This document shows positions 18,347 to 27,507 of a stretch of DNA of 64,000 nucleotides, piece by piece. The stretch spans positions 1,612,001-1,676,000 of the forward strand of contig NZ_CP082301.1 in the NCBI RefSeq assembly GCF_019880305.1. The letters run 5' to 3'. The translations under genes were made by a program, and so were the position numbers. This stretch comes from Streptomyces decoyicus. GTDB lineage: Bacteria; Actinomycetota; Actinomycetes; Streptomycetales; Streptomycetaceae. Under the pieces are notes generated by a model. It was not told the DNA's origin. It searched no databases and saw nothing but the letters and a program-made list of their open reading frames with translations. Every line of letters begins with the position of its first letter. Position 1 is the stretch's first letter.

Positions 18347-21300
18347 TCATCCCGAGCAGTGGAAGCGCGCCCCCGCCCAGTCGCCGTGATCGCCGGACTT
18401 CTTGCCGTCCGTATCGGTCACCTTGAGCCGGACGTGCCGGGCCCCGCCGAGCGGCACCTCCACCGCCACCGGCGCCGACTTCCCGGTCAGCTTCGGTGAG
18501 GCCCACAGCACCTTGCCGTCCGCCTCCACGGAGAAGGCGGCCTCCCCGTAGTCGGCGATCTCGTCGTCGATCCCGGCGTCCGCGGTGAAGGACGTACAGC
18601 GCCCGCCGGTGAAGAACTCCAGGTCCGAGTCGGCGTGTGTCCCGATGCCCTTGTCGTACGTCTTCCCGGCGAGGGTGAGCCGATGGCCGTCCGACGCCCC
18701 CGACTCCCCGTTGCTGCGGTCGCGTTCGGCCGGCCCGTACCCATTGGCTTCGCTCAGCCACTCCAGATCACTCGCCCAGGTGTCCTCGGCCGGCGCCGGC
18801 GGTACGGGCCGCACCTCGAAGCGGTGCACCGCCGTCCGCGGCGCACCGGCCGAGCGGTAGCGGACGGTCGCGGTGACCGTGACCGGGTCGGCGCTCCTGG
18901 CATCCTTGGGCGCGGTGAGCGTCAGCGCGTCGCGCCGGGTGGTGCCGGCGGCGATCCGTGCATGGCGCACCGGCGCCGAGACCGTCCAGCCCTCCGGCGC
19001 GGACAGCGACACCGACACCCCGTGTGCCGTACGGGTTCCCGCGGTGACGGCCGTCCGTACGGTCGTCACCGCGCCCTTGGTCACCTCCTGGCCGCCCGGT
19101 GAGGTGACCGTGACCCCCGCGCCCGGAGTCCGGCCGCCGACCGCGCTCGCGCCCGTCAGTTTCAGCCCGAAGGCGCGGTCGGTGGGGCGGGAGGCGGTCT
19201 TGATCCGGACGACACCCGCGCGGTCGGCCGGGTCGTGGAACCAGCCCTCCCGCGCCGCCTCGAACGCGCCCGCGGACGGCAGCCGCTTCAACGCCCGGCC
19301 GTCCAGTGCGACGCCGCGCGGCGCGTCCCCGGTGTGCACGGTGAAGCGGTACGGCCGGGCGGTCTGCTTGCCCCGGAACGAGCCCCGGGAGGCGCCGACG
19401 TCGATCCGTACGTCGCCGCCCCCGGAGCGCGGCGCCGCCACCCGCACCCGCTGGGTGGCACTGTGGCCGTCCCGGTGCGCACGGGTCACCCCGTCGTCCT
19501 CGTAGAGCGTGAACGAGGAACGGCCCTGCGGATAGATGTCCCAGGCGAGCGGCGAGTGTGCCGTCCGGTCCTGGTACGACCTGATGCCCGGCCACATGGG
19601 CACGGCGGCACCGGCCTTGACGAACAGCGGCAGGGTGTCCAACGGGGCGCTGTAGCCGTCGACCGTGACCGGGCCCTGGTAGGTGCGCCCTGACCAGTAG
19701 TCGACCCAGGTGCCCTTCGGCAGATAGATGCCGTCGCGGGTGTCGCTGTCCTGGTAGACGGGCGCGACGAGGAAGTCCCGGCCGGTCAGGAACTCGTACT
19801 TGGCGGCGTCGGTGGCGGCCTTCGGGTCATCGGGGTATTCCAGCGACAACGGGCGCACCGGCCCCACGCCGGTCCGGGTCGCCTCCGCCGCGTAGGAGTA
19901 CATGTACGGCAGCAGCGACTCCTTCAGCTTCAGATACTTCCGGCTGATGGAGGTGTAGGGCTCACCGCGGCGATAGGGCTGTTTGTCGCTGTCGGCCCAG
20001 CCGTCCATCGTCATCATCGCCGGGAGGAAGGACTTCCACTCCAGATCGCGGACGTAGGTCTTGGCGCTGCCGCCGAAGATGCCGTCCACATCGCCGGTCG
20101 TGTAGGCGAGGCCGGACAGCGTCGCGCCCGCGTAGGTCGGTATCTGCCAGCGGATGTAGTCCCAGGTGCCGCTCTGGTCACCGGACCACTGGACACCGCA
20201 GCGCTGGGCCCCCGACCAGCTCTCCGGGGCCCAGGTGAAGCCCCGCGCATCGCTGTTGTCCTCGATGCCCCGGTACGCGTCCTTGCAGCCGTCCAGCGCG
20301 AATTTGTAGCCGTCGCCGACCCAGGCGACATCCAGCTTGGCGATCCGCTGGCCGGCCTTGACCTGGTCGGCGAGTTTGCCGATACCGTCCTCGGTCCACA
20401 GGCCGAGCTTCATCTTCCGCTCGCCGAGGCCCTTCGAGGTCTCGGCGAGGTTCTCGTAGCCGCATCCGTAGCCGTCGTTGACCAGCATCCAGCCGTTGGG
20501 CAGGTCGTGCTGCACATACCCGTCGGCGGTCTTCAAGGAGTCCAGGGTGTGCCGCTCCCCCCGGTTCGCATTGTGCAGATAGCAGTCCGAATCGCCGATC
20601 TCCAGGCCGTACACCGGCGGCAGGAAGGGCTTTCCGGTCAGCGAGGTGTACTGGCCGATGACGTCCTTGGCACTCGGCCCGGCGAAGTAGTAGGCGTCAA
20701 AGCGCCGTTCCTTCGCGCGTGTCGTCACCGGCTGGCCGAAGGTGTAGGTGTTGGGCGCGTACGTGTTGCGGAAGACCCCGTACCCCGCGGAGGAGAGGTA
20801 GAACGGCACGGAGTTGGGGTGTCCGCCGTCGTCCCAGTGGTAGTCGACGCCGACCTCGACGGTGTGGCCGCGGTGTGAGGTGTTGCCGCGCCCGTTCTGC
20901 ATGCCGGCGCCGTAGAACTGCTCGTCGGCGCCGCGCGCAAGGGCCTGGGTGGTGGTCTTGTCGTCCCAGCTCAGCCCCTTCGCCTCGGACCACACCAGCG
21001 AGCCGTCGGCCCGTCGCAGCTCGAAGCGCAGCGGCGCCTTGAAGGCCTTCAGGGTGACCTGGGAGGTGCTGAGTTCGTAGGCGTCCCCGGCGTCCCGCCA
21101 GTGGGTGGCGGGCGGCGCGCCCTGGGGCAGCACGATGTCCTTGCCGGTGGGGTCGGAGAACGCGCCGTCCGGGGCGAGTTCGACGCGGAAGGTGCGGTCC
21201 GTCACGAAGCTGACGCGGGCCTCGGCGCGGCCGGCGTGCAGATGGTAGACGGGCCCGTCCGCCGCGAAGCCGGTGATGTCGCCGACGGTCTGTGCGGGTG

Positions 21301-21403
21301 CGGGGCCGTCGGCCCGTACGCTGCCCACCGGCCCCGCGACGGCCGCCGCGAGCCCCAGCAGCGCGGCAACGACCGCCGCCCGCAGTCCTGTTGGTTTCCT
21401 CAT
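18347..21403 (-). CDS. Secreted glycoside hydrolase family 31 enzyme with NEW3 and NPCBM domains
   Basis: The 1018-residue protein has a Sec signal (about residues 1-31, ending VGSVRA). An N-terminal GH31 beta-sandwich and a barrel follow (about 60-560): GMQNGRGNTSHRG, VFRNTYAPNTYTF, nucleophile Asp in RIAKLDVAWVGDG, proposed acid/base in QWSGDQSGTWDYIRW. Then come a GH31 C-terminal sandwich (DFLVAPVYQDSDTRDGIYLPKG), an NPCBM-associated NEW3 domain (about 780-870) and a C-terminal NPCBM lectin-like domain (about 880-1018) ending FHCSG. The catalytic loops look more like the alpha-galactosidase-type GH31 branch than classical alpha-glucosidases. It is a single-gene unit. Polysaccharide or glycan degradation outside the cell is inferred. 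Confidence 0.88.
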   Translation of the reverse strand: MRKPTGLRAAVVAALLGLAAAVAGPVGSVRADGPAPAQTVGDITGFAADGPVYHLHAGRAEARVSFVTDRTFRVELAPDGAFSDPTGKDIVLPQGAPPATHWRDAGDAYELSTSQVTLKAFKAPLRFELRRADGSLVWSEAKGLSWDDKTTTQALARGADEQFYGAGMQNGRGNTSHRGHTVEVGVDYHWDDGGHPNSVPFYLSSAGYGVFRNTYAPNTYTFGQPVTTRAKERRFDAYYFAGPSAKDVIGQYTSLTGKPFLPPVYGLEIGDSDCYLHNANRGERHTLDSLKTADGYVQHDLPNGWMLVNDGYGCGYENLAETSKGLGERKMKLGLWTEDGIGKLADQVKAGQRIAKLDVAWVGDGYKFALDGCKDAYRGIEDNSDARGFTWAPESWSGAQRCGVQWSGDQSGTWDYIRWQIPTYAGATLSGLAYTTGDVDGIFGGSAKTYVRDLEWKSFLPAMMTMDGWADSDKQPYRRGEPYTSISRKYLKLKESLLPYMYSYAAEATRTGVGPVRPLSLEYPDDPKAATDAAKYEFLTGRDFLVAPVYQDSDTRDGIYLPKGTWVDYWSGRTYQGPVTVDGYSAPLDTLPLFVKAGAAVPMWPGIRSYQDRTAHSPLAWDIYPQGRSSFTLYEDDGVTRAHRDGHSATQRVRVAAPRSGGGDVRIDVGASRGSFRGKQTARPYRFTVHTGDAPRGVALDGRALKRLPSAGAFEAAREGWFHDPADRAGVVRIKTASRPTDRAFGLKLTGASAVGGRTPGAGVTVTSPGGQEVTKGAVTTVRTAVTAGTRTAHGVSVSLSAPEGWTVSAPVRHARIAAGTTRRDALTLTAPKDARSADPVTVTATVRYRSAGAPRTAVHRFEVRPVPPAPAEDTWASDLEWLSEANGYGPAERDRSNGESGASDGHRLTLAGKTYDKGIGTHADSDLEFFTGGRCTSFTADAGIDDEIADYGEAAFSVEADGKVLWASPKLTGKSAPVAVEVPLGGARHVRLKVTDTDGKKSGDHGDWAGARFHCSG

Positions 21404-21525
21404 GCCCGCAGCTCTAGCGCGCCGCCGGGCGCGGCGACCATGGATTCTCGGGTCCCGTTGCTGGACTTCTGGCCGGCGGGGCGGGGGTGGGTTCGGGGCG
21501 GGGCAGTAAAAGCGGGGCAGTGAAA

Positions 21526-21557
21526 GGGGCGCCCCCGCCACTCGGCGGAAGCGCCCC
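21526..21557 (-). terminator. Terminator downstream of mshC
   Basis: Nested inverted repeats GGGGCGC...GCGCCCC (21526-21532 / 21551-21557) with an inner CCGCC/GGCGG stem lie 34 nt after the mshC stop. The rest of the 187-bp gap before the GH31 gene holds that gene's presumed promoter, with no clear hexamers. Confidence 0.6.
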
Positions 21558-21590
21558 GAAGGACGGAAGGCGTCGGTCAGCGGGCTGCCG

Positions 21591-22820
21591 TCACAGGGCC
21601 ACGCCGAGGAGCGCGTCGACCGCGCGGGAGACGAGGCCGGGGGCGCCCTCGTCGGTGCCGCCGTCGGACGCCTGCGCGGCGGCCCAGCGGTCCACGGCCG
21701 CGAGGGCGGCCGGGGAGTCCAGGTCGTCGGCGAGCGCCGTACGGATCTCCTCCAGGAGCGCGTCGGCGGACGGGCCGTCGGGACGGGAGACCGCGGCACG
21801 CCAGCGCGCCAGCCGCTCCTCGGCCTCCGTCAGCACCGAGTCGGTCCACTCCCAGTTGGCGCGGTAGTGGTGCGCGAGCAGCGCCAGACGGATCGCCGCC
21901 GGGTCGGTCCCGTCGCGCCGCACCGTGGAGACGAAGACGAGATTGCCCTTGGACTTGGACATCTTCTCGCCGTTCAGGGCCACCATCCCGGCGTGCACAT
22001 ACGCCTTGGCGAACGGGTACTCGCCGGTGAGCGCCTGGGCGTGCGAGGCGCCCATCTCGTGGTGCGGGAAGGCGAGGTCGGAGCCGCCGCCCTGGACGTC
22101 GAAGCCCATGCCGAGGTGGTCCAGGGCGATGGCGACACACTCGATGTGCCAGCCGGGCCGGCCGCGGCCCAGCGAGGCGCCGTCCCAGCTCGGCTCGCCG
22201 TCACGGGCGGCCATCCACAGCATCGGGTCGAGCGGGTTCTTCTTGCCCTCGCGCTCCGGGTCGCCGCCGCGCTCGGCGGACAACAGCCGCATCGCCGCGG
22301 CGTCCAGGCCGGACACCTCGCCGAAGTGCGCGTCGGACTCGACGGAGAAGTAGGTGTCACCGTCCAACTCGTAGGCGGCGCCGGCCTCGCGCAGCCGCTC
22401 CACCAGCGGGACGATGCCGGGTATCGACTCGACGGCGCCTATGTAGTGGCGGGGCGGCAGCATCCGCAGGGCCGTCATGTCCTCGCGGAAGAGAGCGGTC
22501 TCCCGCTCGGCGAGCGCCGTCCAGTCGTCGCCGGTGGCCACGGCCCGCTCCAGCAGCGGATCGTCGACATCGGTGACGTTCTGCACGTAGTGAACCTGGC
22601 GCTTCGTGTCGAGCCACACGCGCTGAACGAGGTCGAACGCGTTGTAGGTCGCCGCGTGCCCCATGTGGGTGGCGTCGTACGGCGTGATGCCGCAGACGTA
22701 GATACGGGCGACGGGACCGGGGTCGAGGGTTACCCGTCCGCCGGTCGCGGTGTCGTGGATCCTCAGGTCGCGGCCCTGGCCAGGCAGGGCGGGGACCTCA
22801 GAAGCGGGCCATGCATGCAT
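21591..22820 (-). CDS. mshC: Cysteine--1-D-myo-inosityl 2-amino-2-deoxy-alpha-D-glucopyranoside ligase (MshC)
   Basis: The 409-residue enzyme joins cysteine to GlcN-inositol in mycothiol synthesis, using ATP. It descends from cysteinyl-tRNA synthetase: zinc Cys in [16 protein letters not shown] (Cys43, HxGH-type motif at residues 52-55), [37 protein letters not shown], and the KMSKSKGN signature at 286-293. It is shorter than CysS because the tRNA-binding end is missing, which separates MshC from CysS. Mycothiol is the main actinobacterial thiol. It follows the SCO1664-like gene by 132 bp on the same strand. Confidence 0.97.
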   Translation of the reverse strand: MHAWPASEVPALPGQGRDLRIHDTATGGRVTLDPGPVARIYVCGITPYDATHMGHAATYNAFDLVQRVWLDTKRQVHYVQNVTDVDDPLLERAVATGDDWTALAERETALFREDMTALRMLPPRHYIGAVESIPGIVPLVERLREAGAAYELDGDTYFSVESDAHFGEVSGLDAAAMRLLSAERGGDPEREGKKNPLDPMLWMAARDGEPSWDGASLGRGRPGWHIECVAIALDHLGMGFDVQGGGSDLAFPHHEMGASHAQALTGEYPFAKAYVHAGMVALNGEKMSKSKGNLVFVSTVRRDGTDPAAIRLALLAHHYRANWEWTDSVLTEAEERLARWRAAVSRPDGPSADALLEEIRTALADDLDSPAALAAVDRWAAAQASDGGTDEGAPGLVSRAVDALLGVAL

Positions 22821-22952
22821 GACCTGAGCCTAACCGGACGGATGTTCCGCATACGAACCGGATCAGAGGTCTGGCCGGAAAGGCGGTCTTGTGCGCGGCG
22901 GCCGAACATGCAAGGGAAGTCCGGCGATGCCACCCGGCGCCCCGCCCGGAGG

Positions 22953-23834
22953 TCACACGGGCGGCCAGGGAATGGCGGGCCATTCGCCGCTCGGCTCCGG
23001 GTGCCGGCCGCTGCTCAGCAGTGCGGCCACCCGCGCCCGCAGCGCGTCGATCTCGTCATCCGTGATCAGTTCGGCCAGTCGGGCGGCGAGCGGCGTGGCG
23101 TCCGCCAGTTCCCGCTCCAGGCCGCGCAGGGCCTCCAGTGCCTCGTCGGTCAGCGGCTCCCCCGCCCACCCCCACAGGAGCGTGCGCAGCTTGTCCTCGG
23201 CGTTGAACGTCACGCCGTGATCGATCGCGAAGAACTGTCCGCCGGCGCCCGGCAGCAGATGGCCGCCCTTGCGGTCCCCGTTGTTGATCACGGCGTCGAG
23301 CACCGCGAGCCGCCGCAGCCGTGGATGGTCGGCATGCACCAACAGCGCCGTACGGCCCTCACCGATCTGCGCGAGGCCGACCGCCTTCCAGCCGGGCCCC
23401 GGCTCCTCGTCCTCCACCAGCGCCAGCAACTCGGGCACCTCGTCGCTGTTCTCCGGCGGATCGATCCACTCCTGGACCATGCCGGTGCCGTACGGGCCCT
23501 CGCGCAGCACCGTCGGGGGGATCAGATCCCAGCCGCAGGCGCGGGAGACCTCGTACGCGGCGACCTCGCGCTGGGCGAGCGTGCCGTCGGGGAAGTCCCA
23601 CAGCGGGCGCTCGCCCGCGACCGGCTTGTAGACGCAGGCGGCGGTGTGGCCGTCGTGGGCGACCGTGCAGTAGAGCACGGCGTTGGACGCCTCCTGGATG
23701 CGGCCGCGTACGGTCAGCTCACCGTCGGCGAGCACGGCGTCCGGCAGGCCTGCGGCGGTCTCCGGTGCGGTCGGCGGCTCCTGCGCCTCGGCGGGACCGG
23801 GCAGCGGCGCGGCCGGCTCGACTGCGGGCTCCAT
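22953..23834 (-). CDS. SCO1664-family protein (PI3/PI4-kinase-like fold)
   Basis: This 293-residue conserved actinobacterial protein is known only as the SCO1664 family, related to PI3/PI4-kinase-like folds. Visible features are CVYKPVAGERPLWDFPDGTLAQREVAAY, with a Lys in a kinase-like ATP-site position, and LDAVINNGDRKGGHLLP plus FFAIDHGVTFNAEDKLRTLLW, which resemble the catalytic loop (N-x-D-R) and metal loop. The first 40 residues are Pro/Ala-rich. Start ATG 23834 lies 5 nt after the DUF3090 stop; an upstream in-frame ATG inside that gene is less likely. The biochemical role is unknown. Neighbours are DUF3090 and the histidine phosphatase. Confidence 0.85.
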   Translation of the reverse strand: MEPAVEPAAPLPGPAEAQEPPTAPETAAGLPDAVLADGELTVRGRIQEASNAVLYCTVAHDGHTAACVYKPVAGERPLWDFPDGTLAQREVAAYEVSRACGWDLIPPTVLREGPYGTGMVQEWIDPPENSDEVPELLALVEDEEPGPGWKAVGLAQIGEGRTALLVHADHPRLRRLAVLDAVINNGDRKGGHLLPGAGGQFFAIDHGVTFNAEDKLRTLLWGWAGEPLTDEALEALRGLERELADATPLAARLAELITDDEIDALRARVAALLSSGRHPEPSGEWPAIPWPPV

Positions 23835-23839
23835 GGCGC

Positions 23840-24430
23840 TCAGGCGTCCCGTCGGTATCCGTTCTGGCGCGGGCATACGTGTCCCTCCGGGTCGAGCGGC
23901 AGGCTGCACAGCGGGCACGGCGGGCGGCCGGCGTTCACGACTTCCAGCGCCCGCTTGGCGAACGCCCTGGCCATGGTTCCGGTGAGGCGCACCCGGAGCA
24001 TCGGCGGGCCGTTCTCGTCGTCCTGGAGCAGCCGCTCCTCGGCGTCGGCGAGGTCCTCGTCGGTGTCCGCGTCCAGCTCGACCAGGGCCTGGGCCTCGAC
24101 GATCATCCGCTCGTCCTCGCCGTCCCAGGCGAGCGCCATCGTGCCGACCCGGAACTCTTCCTCGACGGGCGATTCCAGCGGGGCGGTGTCGGTCAGCTCG
24201 GTGGGCGAGACGGCGGGCACCGGGGCGTTGCCGCCGCTGCGCCGCACGACCTCGTCCAGCAGCTCGTCGATCCGCTCGGCGAGGGCTGCGACCTGGGTCT
24301 TCTCCAGGGCGACGCTGGTGGTGCGGCCGGAGGCGGTGGCCTGGAGGTAGAAGCTACGGCGGCCAGGCAGCCCGACCGTACCGGCCACGAAGCGGTCCGG
24401 CGCGTCGTAGAAGAACACCTGACGGGACAA
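23840..24430 (-). CDS. DUF3090 family protein
   Basis: The 196-residue conserved actinobacterial protein has unknown function. The family begins S-R-Q-V-F-F-Y-D-x-P-x-R-F-V-A-G-T-V-G, and that segment is encoded directly after a TTG codon (24430-24428) with GGAG 7 nt upstream, so TTG is taken as the start. An upstream in-frame start at 24490 would add unrelated residues. The C-terminus has a CPLCSLPLDPEGHVCPRQNGYRR zinc-ribbon-like cluster (CxxC...C) next to a conserved Arg/Tyr end. It is immediately followed by the SCO1664-like gene. The two are always neighbours in the genomes I remember, suggesting one complex or pathway. Confidence 0.88.
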   Translation of the reverse strand: MSRQVFFYDAPDRFVAGTVGLPGRRSFYLQATASGRTTSVALEKTQVAALAERIDELLDEVVRRSGGNAPVPAVSPTELTDTAPLESPVEEEFRVGTMALAWDGEDERMIVEAQALVELDADTDEDLADAEERLLQDDENGPPMLRVRLTGTMARAFAKRALEVVNAGRPPCPLCSLPLDPEGHVCPRQNGYRRDA

Positions 24431-24550
24431 CGTCCTGCTCCGATTGCTCGACTGCGGGGTCACTGCGGTCGCTGCACGTCCTGCGGTCACTGCGCGGATC
24501 GCAGGTGCGTGGCGGGCAGCGCCGTCGCACCACCCTACTGCGCCGACTGA

Positions 24551-25249
24551 TCACGCTGCTCCCGCACCACCGCCGACTGCCGCGTCCCGCTCGGCCGCCG
24601 GGCTGCCGCCGTCCTCCCGGGGCGCGAGCGATCCGAAATCACCGGTGTCCCCGAGCCGTACGAGGTAGGGACGCAGCCGGGTGTAGCGGATCGCGGTGAC
24701 CGAGCAGGGCTCGACGGAGATCCGCTGGAAGAGGTCGAGGTGCATGCCCAGCGCGTCGGCGACCAGGGATTTGATGATGTCGCCGTGCGAGCACATGACG
24801 TAGGCCGCCTCGGGGCCGTGCGCCTCCTCGATACGGGCGTTCCAGTCTCGCACCGCGTCCACCGCGCGGGCCTGCATCGCGCGCATCGACTCGCCGCCGG
24901 GGAAGGCGGCAGCGGACGGGTGCTGCTGGACGACCTCCATCAGCGGCTCGTCGCCCAGTTCGGCGAGTTTGCGGCCCGACCAGTCGCCGTAGTCGCATTC
25001 GCTGATCCGGTCCTCGATGTGCAGCGAGAGCCACGGCCGGGCGTCCAGCAGCGGCGCCACGGTCTCCCGGCAGCGCTGCAGCGGACTGGAGACGACGGCG
25101 GTCAGCGGCACCTGGGACAGCCGTGCGGGCAGCGCGGCGGACTGGGCGGCGCCACGCTCGTCGAGCGCGACGCCGGGGGCCCGTCCGGCGAGCACTCCGG
25201 CGGTGTTGGCGGTGGAGCGGCCGTGCCGCAGCAGGATCAGCGTGGGCAT
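24551..25249 (-). CDS. Histidine phosphatase family protein (MSMEG_4193-type putative phosphomutase)
   Basis: The 232-residue protein has the phosphoglycerate-mutase-like active site: LLRHGRSTAN with the catalytic His at position 9, SSPLQRCRETV, ISECDYGDWSG, and CSHGDIIKSLVADALGM with the second His. The C-terminal 25 residues are low-complexity. It heads a minus-strand run with DUF3090 and the SCO1664-like gene (120 bp and 5 bp gaps), an arrangement shared with other actinobacteria. The physiological substrate is not known. It is divergent from corA. Confidence 0.9.
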   Translation of the reverse strand: MPTLILLRHGRSTANTAGVLAGRAPGVALDERGAAQSAALPARLSQVPLTAVVSSPLQRCRETVAPLLDARPWLSLHIEDRISECDYGDWSGRKLAELGDEPLMEVVQQHPSAAAFPGGESMRAMQARAVDAVRDWNARIEEAHGPEAAYVMCSHGDIIKSLVADALGMHLDLFQRISVEPCSVTAIRYTRLRPYLVRLGDTGDFGSLAPREDGGSPAAERDAAVGGGAGAA

Positions 25250-25308
25250 GAGCGCCACCCTACGTTCCTTGCCGGTGTTCCTGGCAGGTGACGCTGCGAC
25301 GAGCGAGA

Positions 25309-26304
25309 ATGCCAAGTGTGATCGTGGACAGCGCCATCTACCGGGACGGCCGCCGCGCCGAGTGTGCGACCGACTTCTCCCGTGCGCTGGAGGAGGCGCG
25401 GGCCAAGGGGGACGCCTTCCTGTGGCTGGGGATGCACGAGCCGACGGAGGAGGAGTTCGTCCTCGTCAGCAGCGAATTCGGGCTGCACCCGCTGGCCGTC
25501 GAGGACGCGCTCAAGGCACACCAGCGGCCCAAGCTGGAGGTCTATGACGACTCGCTGTTCATGGTGCTGAAGCCGATCACCTACGACGACCAGGCCGACA
25601 CGGTGACCGCGTCGGAGCTGATGGTCTTCGTGGGCGAGGCGTTCGTCGTCACCGTCCGGCACGGGGAGGCCAGCCCGCTGGCGACGGTGCGGCGCCGGCT
25701 GGAGGAGCACCCGGAGATCCTGCGGCACGGTCCGGGGGCGGTGCTGTACGCGGTCAGTGACGCGGTGGTGGACCACTACATCGAGGTGTCCGCCGAACTC
25801 CAGCTGGATCTGGAGGAGTTGGAGGCGGAGGTGTTCGCCCCGGTACGCGGCCGGGACACCAAGAACACCGCCGCCGAGATCTATGCGTTCAAGCGCGAGG
25901 TGCTCGAATTCCGCCGGGCGACCGGCCCGTTGGCGGAGCCGATGGCCCGCCTGCAGAGTCCCGGGGTGCCGTTCGTACACGACCACGCCCGGCCCTTCTT
26001 CCGAGATGTCGACGACCATCTCACCCGCGCCAACGAGTCGGTGGAGGGCCTGGACCGGCTGCTCTCGGACATCCTCTCCGCCCATCTGGCGCAGATGGGC
26101 GTACGGCAGAACGACGACATGCGCAAGATCTCGGCCTGGGCGGCGCTGGCGGCCGTGCCGACCCTGATCGCCGGTATCTACGGCATGAACTTCGACTACA
26201 TGCCGGAGCTGAAGTGGCATCTGGGCTATCCGACGATTCTGCTGGTGATGGTCATCATCGAGGTGTCGCTGTACCGGCTGTTCAAGCGCCGCGGCTGGCT
26301 GTGA
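25309..26304 (+). CDS. corA: CorA-family magnesium/cobalt transporter
   Basis: The 331-residue protein has a long cytoplasmic alpha/beta and coiled-coil domain and two C-terminal membrane helices. The selectivity signature GMN is present in IYGMNFDYMPEL near residue 298, followed by the periplasmic loop and the last helix ending in a basic tail (FKRRGWL). This is the pentameric divalent-cation channel architecture. The start is ATG 25309, reading MPSVIVDSAIY; an upstream in-frame ATG overlaps the divergent promoter and lacks family support. It is a single gene and converges with the ferritin-like gene. Confidence 0.92.
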   Translation: MPSVIVDSAIYRDGRRAECATDFSRALEEARAKGDAFLWLGMHEPTEEEFVLVSSEFGLHPLAVEDALKAHQRPKLEVYDDSLFMVLKPITYDDQADTVTASELMVFVGEAFVVTVRHGEASPLATVRRRLEEHPEILRHGPGAVLYAVSDAVVDHYIEVSAELQLDLEELEAEVFAPVRGRDTKNTAAEIYAFKREVLEFRRATGPLAEPMARLQSPGVPFVHDHARPFFRDVDDHLTRANESVEGLDRLLSDILSAHLAQMGVRQNDDMRKISAWAALAAVPTLIAGIYGMNFDYMPELKWHLGYPTILLVMVIIEVSLYRLFKRRGWL

Positions 26305-26356
26305 CGCCGCGGGGCCGGACGGGCGGAGGCGCCGGACCGCTGGACGGCCGGACGAC

Positions 26357-27145
26357 TCAGGCGAACTCCGGCGCCGAGGCGGCCGGGCCGCCCAGCGGAT
26401 CCCGGCGCTCGGGCATCCGGAGGCTGACCATCCGCCGCCAGCCGCCCAGCCGCTCATACCCGTACATCGCCCGGATCCCGGCGGTGAGCGCGGCGGATTT
26501 CGCCGTCGGCCACTGCAGAATGCGGCCCATGTGGTCCATCACGGCCAGGCTGACGTCCCGGTAGACGACGATCTCGGCGTGCGCGCAGTCGAGCAGGATC
26601 CGCTGGATGGCCCGGCCGTGGCCGAGGCGGGCCAGCCGCAGCAGCTCCTCGTGGCAGTACGCGAGGTGGTTGTCCTCGTCGTGGGAGATCACCTTGATCG
26701 CGTTGCCCACCTCGGGGTGGTGGCCGAAGTGCTTGTTGAGCATCACCATCTGGTCGGCGGCGCGCTGTTCGGTGACCCGGCTGTGGGCGAGGTAGGTGAT
26801 GATGTCGAGCTCGGTGAGCGGCTCGTCGCGGCGCAGCTTGTCGTGCGCCAGGCCGATGCCCTGCCGCTCCAGCAGCGCGGTGTAGTCGGTCTCCTCGGGG
26901 ACGTCGGCCGGCGTCAGGCCGCGCTTGCGCAGCAGGGCGTGGAAGATCCGGCCGTGCTTGTCCTCGTCGGCGCCGTGCCGGGTGACCTTGGGGGCCAGCT
27001 CGCGCATGGAGGCGGGCATCAGGGCGGCGATCCTGCCGTTCTCCCAGCCGCCCTGGGCCTCACCGCTGGCCGCGATGGAGCAGAACAGGCGGTAGGAGTC
27101 GTCGTTGTCGACGATCTCCTGGAACAGGCTTCGGGCCGAGAACAT
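26357..27145 (-). CDS. Ferritin-like domain-containing protein
   Basis: The 262-residue protein is helix-rich, with repeated E/H carboxylate-histidine pairs suited to a di-iron site: AASGEAQGGWENG, GADEDKHGRIFHALL (E..H) and SHDEDNHLAYCHEELL (E-x-x-H). This suggests a ferritin-like four-helix bundle extended by extra helices. The substrate or role is unknown. The ATG at 27145 is chosen because GGAGG ends 8 nt upstream; the GTG at 27154 overlaps that site. It has its own promoter region to the right. Confidence 0.75.
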   Translation of the reverse strand: MFSARSLFQEIVDNDDSYRLFCSIAASGEAQGGWENGRIAALMPASMRELAPKVTRHGADEDKHGRIFHALLRKRGLTPADVPEETDYTALLERQGIGLAHDKLRRDEPLTELDIITYLAHSRVTEQRAADQMVMLNKHFGHHPEVGNAIKVISHDEDNHLAYCHEELLRLARLGHGRAIQRILLDCAHAEIVVYRDVSLAVMDHMGRILQWPTAKSAALTAGIRAMYGYERLGGWRRMVSLRMPERRDPLGGPAASAPEFA

Positions 27146-27507
27146 CTGCGCCACCTCCGAACGGACACACCCGTAAAGGAAAAGTCAAATGGGGTGTGCC
27201 GTGCGCGGCAACCGCAGCGGTGGCCCGTACGGCCGTTCGGGCGATATCTGTCCTGGTGGAAGGCGTAACCCGCGCACTCGTCACCGCGTTGTGCTGCGTG
27301 ACGGCCGTGGCGGGGAAGATCCCCCGAGCCCCCACCACGGCCGCGGGCCTCGCCGGCCCGGCGCCGCGGGCGCCGGGCCGGGTGCGGGGCCTTCGGGCAG
27401 GCTCCCCCGGAGGACGCCGCCGCCTCCGTGACCCAGGGTCTTTCGCCTGAATCCGGCCGGACCAGCGACCGGGGCACGCGAGCCCGGTCTGACCCGAACG
27501 AGAGGCC
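27146..27507 (-). other. 362-bp non-coding gap; one hairpin, one candidate -35
   Basis: I see no convincing gene here. A perfect 12-bp stem CGGCCCGGCGCC (27354-27365) / GGCGCCGGGCCG (27369-27380) could terminate the upstream F420-type oxidoreductase transcript, although it is 128 nt past that stop. On the minus strand TTGACT (27189-27184) lies 39 bp before the ferritin-like start and may be its -35, but no matching -10 is clear. Confidence 0.45.

Noticed and set aside
21867-24350. 827-codon open frame on the plus strand
   Set aside because: It is antisense to mshC, the SCO1664-like and DUF3090 genes, all of which have clear families.
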